A DNA stretch of 24,873 bases, taken from Gammaproteobacteria bacterium. GTDB taxonomy: Bacteria > Pseudomonadota > Gammaproteobacteria > Diplorickettsiales > Diplorickettsiaceae. The notes beneath the pieces were generated by a model. That model was not told the origin of the DNA. It made no database searches and saw nothing but the letters and a program-made list of their open reading frames with translations. Below are positions 16,145 through 22,723 of this stretch, piece after piece. Position 1 is the stretch's first letter. Every line of letters starts with the position of its first letter. The stretch spans positions 1 to 24,873 of the forward strand of contig JABDBU010000010.1 of assembly GCA_013288455.1 (NCBI GenBank), given 5' to 3'. The position numbers were made by a program, and so were the translations under genes.

Positions 16145-16654
16145 ATGGCCATTCACGCTATTATCCATATACCTGATAAACGTTTAACAGCCCTTAACGA
16201 GACCGTTAGTGTCTTTGATACGCCCCTACAACGGCTGATCGACGATATGTTTGAAACGATGTACGCCGCTAAGGGAATTGGTTTAGCCGCACCCCAGATT
16301 GCCATTAACAAAAAGCTTGTGGTGATCGATGTTTCCAGTGATCGATCATCCACCTTATGTTTAATTAATCCCGAAATTATTGAGAAACGGGGAGAAGCAC
16401 CCATGGAAGAGGGTTGCTTGTCGATTCCCGGTGTTTATGAAAAAGTACCCAGGGCTCTTTGGGTAAAACTATCAGCAATTGATAGGAATGGATCACCTTA
16501 TGAAATAGAAGCTGATGGTCTATTAGCGCACTGTATTCAGCATGAAGTCGATCACCTAAATGGTAAATTATTCTTAGACTATTTATCACCATTAAAACGT
16601 CAACTAGCCCGAAAAAAGCTAGAAAAAATGAAAAAAAGACAGGCTTCGCTTTGA
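16145..16654 (+). CDS. def: Peptide deformylase
   Basis: This metalloenzyme removes the formyl group from the initiator methionine of nascent proteins. All three family motifs are present: GIGLAAPQ (residues 44-51), EGCLS with metal ligand C91 (89-93), and HEVDH with H133 and H137 as ligands and E134 as catalyst. The 169-residue length equals the E. coli enzyme. A GAGG lies 14 bases before the ATG, rather far. It overlaps the fmt start by 4 nt, forming the conserved def-fmt operon that couples formylation and deformylation. Confidence 0.97.
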   Translation: MAIHAIIHIPDKRLTALNETVSVFDTPLQRLIDDMFETMYAAKGIGLAAPQIAINKKLVVIDVSSDRSSTLCLINPEIIEKRGEAPMEEGCLSIPGVYEKVPRALWVKLSAIDRNGSPYEIEADGLLAHCIQHEVDHLNGKLFLDYLSPLKRQLARKKLEKMKKRQASL

Positions 16655-17610
16655 ATATCCTGTTTGCCGGCACACCTGAATTTTCCTTGCCGAGCTTGCA
16701 AGCCTTGCTTACATCCGAGCATCGTATACTAGCGGTGTACACACGAGCTGATTGGCCAAAGGGCCGTGGCCGTCGTTTATCAATGAGTCCTGTTAAGCAG
16801 TTTGCATTAAAAAATAACATTCCAATCTGTCAGCCGTTGACATTGCGTGACATCAATGAACAGGAAAAATTAGCGAAATGGCAGCCGGACTTCATGGTTG
16901 TTGTCGCTTATGGCCTGATTCTTCCACGACCAATTTTAAGCATTCCAACTTTTGGTTGTATCAACGTACATGCTTCCTTGTTGCCACGCTGGCGTGGAGC
17001 AGCACCGATTCAGCGTGCTATTTTAGCGGGCGATAGTGAAACTGGTATTAGTATCATGCAAATGGATGATGGCCTAGATACGGGCCCAATCATTCGAAGC
17101 ATTTCTTGCAAGATCCAAGAAACAGATACCAGCCAAACTTTGCAAGATCGCTTAGCTAAATTAGGGGCTAAGACGTTATTGGAAAGTTTAGATGCCATAC
17201 AGCAGGGACATTATTCATTACAAACACAAGATAATGTGGCGTGCACCTACGCCAAAAAAATTGATAAAGCGGAGGCAGAGATTCATTGGCAGCAGGATGC
17301 TAAAACTATAGCTAGAATGATACGAGCCTTCCACCCTAAGCCCATTGCTTACACATTTTTAGATCAAACTCCATTACGTATTTGGTCGGCACAAATCCTC
17401 ACACAAGAAGTACAGCAAAACGCAACTCCAGGTATCATTTTAGACGCGACCTCGCAAGGGATAGATGTCATGACAGGTATAGGTACAATACGTCTCTTGC
17501 AGTTACAACTGCCAGGAGGACGCTGTTTACCTGTCTCCGAGCTACTTCATGCAAAAGCGCATTTATTCCTTCCGGGTACGTGCTTAGGTCGCAACCACGA
17601 TAATGATTAA
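16651..17610 (+). CDS. fmt: Methionyl-tRNA formyltransferase
   Basis: Fmt formylates Met-tRNAi using 10-formyl-tetrahydrofolate. The N-terminal hydrolase fold starts MNILFAGTPEF. The catalytic triad is N105, H107 (CINVHASLLPRWRGAAPIQ) and D143 (MDDGLDTG), one off the E. coli numbering. The C-terminal tRNA-binding barrel fills residues of about 205-319. The start is a TTG overlapping the def stop as TTGA; no in-frame ATG is available just upstream. Length (319 aa) matches the family. The upstream folB supplies the folate pathway but is not linked. rsmB, which often follows fmt, is absent here. Confidence 0.96.
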   Translation: MNILFAGTPEFSLPSLQALLTSEHRILAVYTRADWPKGRGRRLSMSPVKQFALKNNIPICQPLTLRDINEQEKLAKWQPDFMVVVAYGLILPRPILSIPTFGCINVHASLLPRWRGAAPIQRAILAGDSETGISIMQMDDGLDTGPIIRSISCKIQETDTSQTLQDRLAKLGAKTLLESLDAIQQGHYSLQTQDNVACTYAKKIDKAEAEIHWQQDAKTIARMIRAFHPKPIAYTFLDQTPLRIWSAQILTQEVQQNATPGIILDATSQGIDVMTGIGTIRLLQLQLPGGRCLPVSELLHAKAHLFLPGTCLGRNHDND

Positions 17611-17791
17611 TAAAACTCAATTTTGTAAAATCAAGGAGCGCTGCTCTAAATAGGTCAATAAATCTTCTCTCCATGGTGTGCACGATGATTATTGTGTTAG
17701 AGTGCTGGAAATAGTATGTTTAAGAATTTTTTAAAAAAGCTCGCTCTGTCACGTAGTTTCGCCCAAAACTCGATATTCCGTATGCATCCGT

Positions 17792-17820
17792 ATATACCGT
17801 TCGTACGTGAAGATGCGAAT
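17792..17820. repeat. Half copy of module A at the start of the OmpA-like gene
   Basis: ATATACCGTTCGTACGTGAAG followed by ATGCGAAT equals the right flank and first arm of module A (reverse orientation relative to copy 1) with two substitutions, and breaks off at the palindrome centre. It ends 6 bases before the ATG at 17827. Read in frame it would extend the next protein upstream (YIPFVREDAN), which is why an upstream start at 17716 is misleading. Confidence 0.75.
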
Positions 17821-17826
17821 CTTTTT

Positions 17827-18297
17827 ATGAAAAAAACAAGGTCGCTGCTCTATTGTTTGCTAGCAAGTGGTTTGCTTTCGGTTTCTGCCTGTACGACGGC
17901 TCATCGAACGACAGTTAGCCCACCTCCTCCGATTCAACTAATTCAAAGCCCTAATTACTTGCGGGTCGTTCTTTACAGCGACCTCTGCTTTCGATCGAAT
18001 GGAAAGTTAACTGCAGAGTGTTTCCAACAACTACAGCAGGTAACAGAAACAATAAAAAAATTAGGTAACGGACCCATCCAAGTCATTGGATACACGGATG
18101 ATATCTACGATCCGCAAACAGCACGGCAAATATCACTACGACAAGCTAATGCTGTGTTAGCTATTCTGTGGATACAAGGCATTGAATCCCATCGTCTGTG
18201 TTCGATTGGGCTTGGTGTTTGCAATCCTATTGCCAGCAATCGAAGCACTACAGCGATCGCAGCTAATCGTCGCGTGGAAATTGTGTTAATCAAGTAG
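17827..18297 (+). CDS. OmpA-domain lipoprotein (peptidoglycan-associated)
   Basis: The product has a lipoprotein signal peptide (MKKTRSLLYCLLASGLLSVS) with lipobox VSAC and C22, a short proline-rich linker, and an OmpA C-terminal domain from about residue 45 to 156. The domain core is visible as VIGYTDD (86-92, D91), LRQANAV and NRRVEI (147-152), the residues that bind diaminopimelate in peptidoglycan. It probably tethers the outer membrane to the wall. The frame is open up to an ATG at 17716, but those 37 codons precede the signal peptide and include a repeat, so 17827 is chosen. The ribosome-binding site is weak. It is not Pal proper, as no tol genes are nearby. Confidence 0.85.
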   Translation: MKKTRSLLYCLLASGLLSVSACTTAHRTTVSPPPPIQLIQSPNYLRVVLYSDLCFRSNGKLTAECFQQLQQVTETIKKLGNGPIQVIGYTDDIYDPQTARQISLRQANAVLAILWIQGIESHRLCSIGLGVCNPIASNRSTTAIAANRRVEIVLIK

Positions 18298-18350
18298 CCC
18301 TGATGAAACTTACCGAAGAGCTATCTCAACTACTATCTCTGTTCATTTCT

Positions 18351-19256
18351 TCAATAAGGGAGAACTATCCCCTCGCTTCTTGTATAAGTATTTACAAACG
18401 CAACTCCCGGAAAATAGTAAATGACGCTTTTATCTTCAGCTAAAGCATCTAATCTATCCCTCACTGTGACCTCGGCTCTTGCTTGTGTTCGGGTCGCTAT
18501 GAAACCATTCCTGATTTGTAATTGTTTAGCACACAGCTGAGCTCCTGTTGTTAGCTGTGCGTCTACACTACGAGCAAGTCCTGCTAAAAAAATCTTTTCT
18601 GTACCTGCCGCATTTATTTTCAAGTAAGGGGTATCTACCCAGTGAATGCGCAAGCTTCCATTTCCTGTCAAGCGAATAGATTGCAGTGCTACCACACCAT
18701 CTAACTTAATTTCTCCATCATTACTACCTTCTACAACAAGACTTGTACTTTTTATGTGACGAACTGTAATATTTGATTTCCCTTGCACAATCAGCGATTT
18801 TAAATTTAGTTGGTTCGTATAGAGTTTGACACAGCCACTCCCTTTGGTTATCAGGGTCAAAGGCCCTGTCAATCCATTTCCTACCAAGCAACCATTGCTA
18901 ATAAAACGGATCTGGTTCAACTGAGAGGGTAAAACGTTGATCCTAACAGTTAAGCGATCGCTTTGCCGCGGCCAATAATTCCACTTCGTTGCAAGGCTCA
19001 AGCGATGATTGTGTAAAGTCCACGTGACAGCGGAAACGGAGCTAGAATCCCTCCCCAGGATCTGAAAACTAGGAGTTGAGGCTGTGACTAAGCCTGTCAT
19101 AATGGTCACATTGAGAGGATTTTTGACCTCTAATTCAGAGAAGGCACCGACAGACACGTTTTTCGCTACAGGTGCAGTGCATGTCGTCTTGGCAAAGACC
19201 CCCGGAGTAACAAAACAAAAACAGGCGACAAGTGCGCAACAGATTAATCGTTTCAT
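18351..19256 (-). CDS. Secreted DUF2807-type (GIN-domain) protein
   Basis: The 301-residue protein starts with a signal peptide (MKRLICCALVACFCF...GVFA, cleavage after about residue 22) and is otherwise rich in short beta strands. FSELEVKNPLNVTIMTG, then repeated patterns of the type LIVQGKSNITV and LVVEGSNDGEIKL, match the DUF2807 'putative autotransporter adhesin head' (GIN) family, thought to fold as a beta solenoid. It is likely periplasmic or surface-exposed; its function is unknown. The start at 19256 is backed by GAGGGGA about 7 bases upstream. It is convergent with the OmpA-like lipoprotein gene (53 nt between stops) and divergent from argS. Confidence 0.78.
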   Translation of the reverse strand: MKRLICCALVACFCFVTPGVFAKTTCTAPVAKNVSVGAFSELEVKNPLNVTIMTGLVTASTPSFQILGRDSSSVSAVTWTLHNHRLSLATKWNYWPRQSDRLTVRINVLPSQLNQIRFISNGCLVGNGLTGPLTLITKGSGCVKLYTNQLNLKSLIVQGKSNITVRHIKSTSLVVEGSNDGEIKLDGVVALQSIRLTGNGSLRIHWVDTPYLKINAAGTEKIFLAGLARSVDAQLTTGAQLCAKQLQIRNGFIATRTQARAEVTVRDRLDALAEDKSVIYYFPGVAFVNTYTRSEGIVLPY

Positions 19257-19334
19257 GGGAACATCCCCTCTATTTCGCATTATTCTATTATTTTGATGAC
19301 AATAGTACCCCCCCTATCAAAACTTTTCTAGTTA

Positions 19335-19388
19335 TATACCGCTCGTACTTGAAGTTGCGCATTCGAAACTTCAAGTACAATGGGTATA
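19335..19388. repeat. Module A palindromic repeat, full copy 2 (inverted relative to copy 1)
   Basis: The 54-bp element begins TATACCGCTCGTACTTGAAG and ends CTTCAAGTACAATGGGTATA, the exact reverse-complement order of the flanks at 6285-6340. The outer 12-bp arms pair perfectly, but the centre (GCGCATTCGA) has lost the perfect symmetry of copy 1. It lies upstream of argS and is followed at 19391-19405 by a degenerate module B (AGGCATTTCTATAAC). Confidence 0.9.
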
Positions 19389-19456
19389 GCAGGCATTTCT
19401 ATAACCGGTTCTTTTTGCTGCTCTTTTTGCTGTATTTTTCCTCAAGCCTATTGGGT

Positions 19457-19462
19457 TATAAT
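19457..19462 (+). promoter_or_regulatory. Candidate -10 element for argS
   Basis: A perfect TATAAT stands 36 bases before the argS ATG. No acceptable -35 hexamer is found 16-18 bases upstream, where the sequence is T-rich. The argS-ftsN-like pair would be read from it. It remains a weak call. Confidence 0.3.
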
Positions 19463-19497
19463 CATTCATCGTATCGTGCTTATTCATTTGAGCGTTT

Positions 19498-21261
19498 ATG
19501 AAGCATGTTATTCAACAAGAACTTAAAACGGCTTTGGCAGCTCTCAAAGAATTGTCCCCTTTACCTCAGGTTACGATTCAAGTGGATTATGCTAGAGATA
19601 AATCACATGGAAATTTCTCTAGCAATATTGCTTTAGTACTCGCTAAACTGCTGCAAGATAAACCACAACCGTTGGCAAAAAGGATAGTAGCCCAGATAAA
19701 TTGTTCTAAAACTACCTCCTTGGTGGAAAAGATTGAAATAGCGGGACCAGGATTTATCAATTTTTACATCAAAAAAACAGCATGGTACCCAATTATTCGC
19801 CAAATTTTGGCACAAGCAAAACAATTTGGCACCTCAGACATGGGGAAAGGTGAACCCATTTTAGTGGAGTACGTTTCCGCTAATCCGACGGGTCCTTTGC
19901 ACGTAGGTCACGGCCGAGGCGCTGCTTACGGCGATTCTTTAGTTAGATTATTGAAAACTGTAGGCTATCAAGTTTATTCGGACTATTATGTCAACGACGC
20001 AGGCCGACAAATAGATATTTTGGCAACCAGTGTTTGGCTACGCTATCTAGAGGCCTGTGGGGAAACCATTATTTTTCCAAGCAACGCTTATCGTGGCTCG
20101 TATCTTCGCGACCTCATGACACTGCTGTTGACACAGTACAGCAAACGATTTTATAAACCCGCCTCACTCGTATTTACAGATTTGCCTGCTGATGAACCTC
20201 AAGGTGGAGATAAGGAAGCCTATATTGATGCCTTAATCCTAAAGACGAAAACCCTATTGGGATCCGCTGATTATAAAATAATCCTCGATACAGCTTTACG
20301 TGGAATACTACAAGATATTAAAGAAGATCTCAGTGCCTTCCAGGTTAAATTTGACTGCTGGTTTTCGGAAAATAGTTTATTTATTTCAGGTTTTGTTGAT
20401 AAAACGATCAAATTGTTACAGGCAAGTGATCATACATATGAAAATTCTGGTGCATTGTGGTTTAGATCGACGGCGTTTGGCGATGACAAAGATCGAGTCT
20501 TGCTCAGAGAAAATGGACAAGCCACCTATTTTGCAGCTGATGCAGCATACCGGCTTTTTATTTTAGAAAAGCGAGGTTTTAAAAGAATAATTAACGTCTT
20601 AGGTGCTGATCATCATGGTTATATTACAAGAATTCAGGCAGTGATTCAGGCACTAGGCTACCCAGCAGCAAGTTTGACTGCCTTGCTCGTGCAATTTGCT
20701 ACCCTCTATCGAGGAAAAGAAAAAGTACAGATGTCTACGCGTAGCGGGGAGTTTATTACTTTACGCGAATTGCGTGCAGAAGTCGGTAGCGACGCTGCTC
20801 GATTTTTTTACGTATCGCGCCGTGCAGAACAGCATATAGATTTTGATTTAGCACTCGCCAAAGAACAATCTAATGTTAATCCTGTTTATTATCTACAATA
20901 TGCTTACGCCAGAATTTGTAGTGTAATACGTCAGTTAACTGCTAGAGAGTTAACCTGGGAGAAGGAAATTGGTATGGAATCAGTAGAGCAATTACAGGAG
21001 GAACAGGAAATCGAACTACTTATTTTGCTGACCCGTTATCCCGAAATGCTAGAACAAGCTGCCAGTTCTTATGAACCTCATATCATAGCTCACTATTTAA
21101 GAGATTTGGCACAGGCTTTTCATACCTATTATAATCAGCACTCCTTCCTTGTAGAGGCAGATGATCTACGGAATGCTCGACTAAACTTGGTGGCGGCTAC
21201 TAAGCAAGTAATAGAAAATGGTCTGAATTTATTGGGTGTAAGCACACCGGAAGTAATGTAA
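19498..21261 (+). CDS. argS: Arginine-tRNA ligase
   Basis: This class I synthetase charges tRNA-Arg and needs the tRNA for amino-acid activation. An N-terminal Add-1 domain (about 1-110) precedes the HIGH motif HVGH at residues 135-138 within VEYVSANPTGPLHVGH. As in many ArgRS, the canonical KMSKS is replaced by VQMSTRSG. The C-terminal helical anticodon-binding domain fills about 460-587. Length (587 aa) is near E. coli ArgS (577). The ribosome-binding site is weak. Its stop shares one base with the start of the FtsN-like gene, so the two are co-translated. Confidence 0.97.
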   Translation: MKHVIQQELKTALAALKELSPLPQVTIQVDYARDKSHGNFSSNIALVLAKLLQDKPQPLAKRIVAQINCSKTTSLVEKIEIAGPGFINFYIKKTAWYPIIRQILAQAKQFGTSDMGKGEPILVEYVSANPTGPLHVGHGRGAAYGDSLVRLLKTVGYQVYSDYYVNDAGRQIDILATSVWLRYLEACGETIIFPSNAYRGSYLRDLMTLLLTQYSKRFYKPASLVFTDLPADEPQGGDKEAYIDALILKTKTLLGSADYKIILDTALRGILQDIKEDLSAFQVKFDCWFSENSLFISGFVDKTIKLLQASDHTYENSGALWFRSTAFGDDKDRVLLRENGQATYFAADAAYRLFILEKRGFKRIINVLGADHHGYITRIQAVIQALGYPAASLTALLVQFATLYRGKEKVQMSTRSGEFITLRELRAEVGSDAARFFYVSRRAEQHIDFDLALAKEQSNVNPVYYLQYAYARICSVIRQLTARELTWEKEIGMESVEQLQEEQEIELLILLTRYPEMLEQAASSYEPHIIAHYLRDLAQAFHTYYNQHSFLVEADDLRNARLNLVAATKQVIENGLNLLGVSTPEVM

Positions 21262-21971
21262 TGATAAAAGATTACGCTAAATACACGACGTACCGTAGAG
21301 GGCGATCGCGGCAATTTCGTCTTAGAACAAGGCTAGGACTTTTGATTAGTTTGTTGATACTGGGCGTTGGGTTGTTTTTCTTAAAATTTCACAGTAGGCA
21401 GCAGACCAATAACAGTCAGCAAATAGCACAGCAAACAGCCAATAAGTTAAAACAGCAAATACTAGAAGCTCCAGCACCAAAGCCGCCAGAACCGAAATTC
21501 GATTTTTACAACATATTGCCGAAAGATTCGCTACCGTCCCCCACGCAACCGACGAATCAACTTGTACTGCCTAGCACACCACAAGCTGATACAGTGCTCA
21601 CTCATGACACGACATCAGCCTCTCTGCAGTTGAAAAAACCATTAACTAGGGCAGCAGCCGGCGGTACAAGTCCTGAACAGGCTGTCATGGCAGAAACCAA
21701 GCAGCAATTGGATAGAGAAATAAATCAACTGAGTAATGATAACTACATGCTCGTGTTGGGAAATTTTCAAAAAATTTCTCAATCAGAACAATACCAGGCT
21801 CAAGCGCTCCTGAAGGGATTTCCAGTACGAAGTAGAGTCAATAGGATCCATGGAGCTGTGGTCTATCAGCTATTTATGGGCCCCTATCCAGGGTTAGCGT
21901 TGGCTTCTCAACAACAAAAACGCCTCAGTGCTGCAGGAATGGAATCGATTTTAGCAAAATTAGTGCTATAA
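21261..21971 (+). CDS. ftsN: FtsN-like SPOR-domain cell-division protein
   Basis: The 236-residue protein is a bitopic inner-membrane protein: cytoplasmic N-terminus with KDYAKYTTYRRGRSR, similar to the FtsA-contacting start of FtsN; one transmembrane helix at about 25-42; a proline/glutamine-rich periplasmic linker with FDFYNILP (80-87), a motif common in FtsN homologues; and a C-terminal SPOR domain (about 158-236), which binds denuded glycan strands at the septum. The position between argS and hslVU fits FtsN in gammaproteobacteria. It is shorter than E. coli FtsN (319). The assignment rests on architecture and context. Confidence 0.82.
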   Translation: MIKDYAKYTTYRRGRSRQFRLRTRLGLLISLLILGVGLFFLKFHSRQQTNNSQQIAQQTANKLKQQILEAPAPKPPEPKFDFYNILPKDSLPSPTQPTNQLVLPSTPQADTVLTHDTTSASLQLKKPLTRAAAGGTSPEQAVMAETKQQLDREINQLSNDNYMLVLGNFQKISQSEQYQAQALLKGFPVRSRVNRIHGAVVYQLFMGPYPGLALASQQQKRLSAAGMESILAKLVL

Positions 21972-22007
21972 AAATCTTTCGTTTACGGTTGGACGCGTAT
22001 GGTTTTG

Positions 22008-22013
22008 TATAAT
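22008..22013 (+). promoter_or_regulatory. Candidate sigma-70 -10 element upstream of hslV
   Basis: A perfect TATAAT lies 37 bases after the FtsN-like stop. The best upstream hexamers (TTTACG, TTGGAC) are at poor distances of 20 and 13 bases. It could give basal expression of hslVU next to the heat-shock-like promoter downstream. Confidence 0.3.
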
Positions 22014-22046
22014 AAGGACGTTTGTATTTTACTTTGTGCAACTGAA

Positions 22047-22075
22047 CTTGAAAAAAGCTAGGTAAATCACCACCT
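22047..22075 (+). promoter_or_regulatory. Candidate heat-shock (sigma-32) promoter of hslVU
   Basis: CTTGAAA at 22047-22053 is an exact match to the core sigma-32 -35 element. After 14 bases, CACCACCT (22068-22075) matches the CCCCATnT -10 element at six of eight positions. Transcription would begin near 22081-22085, about 50 bases before the GTG start at 22132. hslVU is a classic heat-shock operon in E. coli, which supports the reading. Confidence 0.5.
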
Positions 22076-22131
22076 TATTGATCAATAAGTATCAAATTTC
22101 AACTAATCAGAAAAATTCAGGGGGCAAAGCT

Positions 22132-22689
22132 GTGCAGGCTTTACATGGTACGACTATATTACTGGTCCGCCGAGATGATAAAGTCGTTGTTGGTGGAGAC
22201 GGGCAAGTAACCCTAGGAAATACCATTGTGCTGAAGGGTAATGCCAAAAAAATACGTAAACTCTATAATAACCAAGTATTGGTCGGATTTGCAGGAGCTA
22301 CCGCTGATGCGTTTACCTTGTTAGACTTGTTCGAGGGTAAGTTACAGAAACATCAGGGAAATTTATTGAGGGCTGCACATGAATTAGCTAAGGATTGGCG
22401 TACTGACCGTATGCTGCGCCGTTTAGAGGCGATGTTAGCCATTGCAGATAAAGAAAAATCATTTGTGTTAAGTGGTAACGGTGATGTTATTGAGCCTGAG
22501 CATCGTTCTGTTGCTATCGGTTCTGGTGGTGCTTATGCCCAATCCGCTGCATTGGCTTTGTTACAAAATACGACATTAAGTGCTCGCCATATTGTTGAAA
22601 AAAGTTTAAGTATTGCAGGGGACGTTTGTGTCTTTACTAATCATCAGCATACCATTGAAGAAATTAATTCTACGGCTGTTCAGGAATAA
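22132..22689 (+). CDS. hslV: ATP-dependent protease subunit HslV
   Basis: HslV is the proteasome-like threonine protease that forms the chamber of the HslVU complex. The catalytic threonine is the first T of HGTT, exposed after N-terminal processing. GDGQVTLG, GFAGATADAFTL, KDWRTDRMLRRLEA, SGNGDVIEPE and AIGSGGAYA are all normal for the family. I choose the GTG at 22132 (VQALHGTT): an AGGGGG at 22119-22124 lies 7 bases upstream, and 185 aa matches the family. A TTG at 22078 would add 18 residues, lies upstream of the likely transcription start and is rejected. hslU follows 26 nt downstream. Confidence 0.93.
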   Translation: MQALHGTTILLVRRDDKVVVGGDGQVTLGNTIVLKGNAKKIRKLYNNQVLVGFAGATADAFTLLDLFEGKLQKHQGNLLRAAHELAKDWRTDRMLRRLEAMLAIADKEKSFVLSGNGDVIEPEHRSVAIGSGGAYAQSAALALLQNTTLSARHIVEKSLSIAGDVCVFTNHQHTIEEINSTAVQE

Positions 22690-22693
22690 AAAT

Positions 22694-22723
22694 ATGGTCT
22701 TTTTTCTATTTTTACATGATTAA
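22694..22723 (+). CDS. Possible leader ORF coupling hslV to hslU
   Basis: ATG at 22694 opens a nine-codon frame (MVFFLFLHD) ending in TAA at 22721-22723. Its ATG lies 7 bases after AGGAA (22682-22686), an ideal distance, while the hslU ATG at 22716 has no ribosome-binding site of its own (29 bases away, T-rich in between). The leader stop lies 2 bases after the hslU ATG, so ribosomes could re-initiate. The peptide itself may have no function. It could equally be chance. Confidence 0.3.
   Translation: MVFFLFLHD

Noticed and set aside
16377..16820. 147-residue antisense frame across def and fmt
   Set aside because: It lies opposite two strongly conserved genes and has no motif of its own.
17636..17646. 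GAGC-GCT-GCTC hairpin after fmt as terminator
   Set aside because: The stem is only 4 bp and no T-run follows.
17716..17826. Upstream start of the OmpA-like lipoprotein
   Set aside because: It would put 37 residues before a lipoprotein signal peptide and includes repeat sequence.
19232..19501. 89-residue frame upstream of argS
   Set aside because: It reads through the palindromic repeat and the DUF2807 signal region; no SD and no homology pattern.
22078..22131. TTG start for hslV
   Set aside because: It lacks a ribosome-binding site, makes HslV too long before its catalytic threonine, and lies upstream of the likely transcription start.
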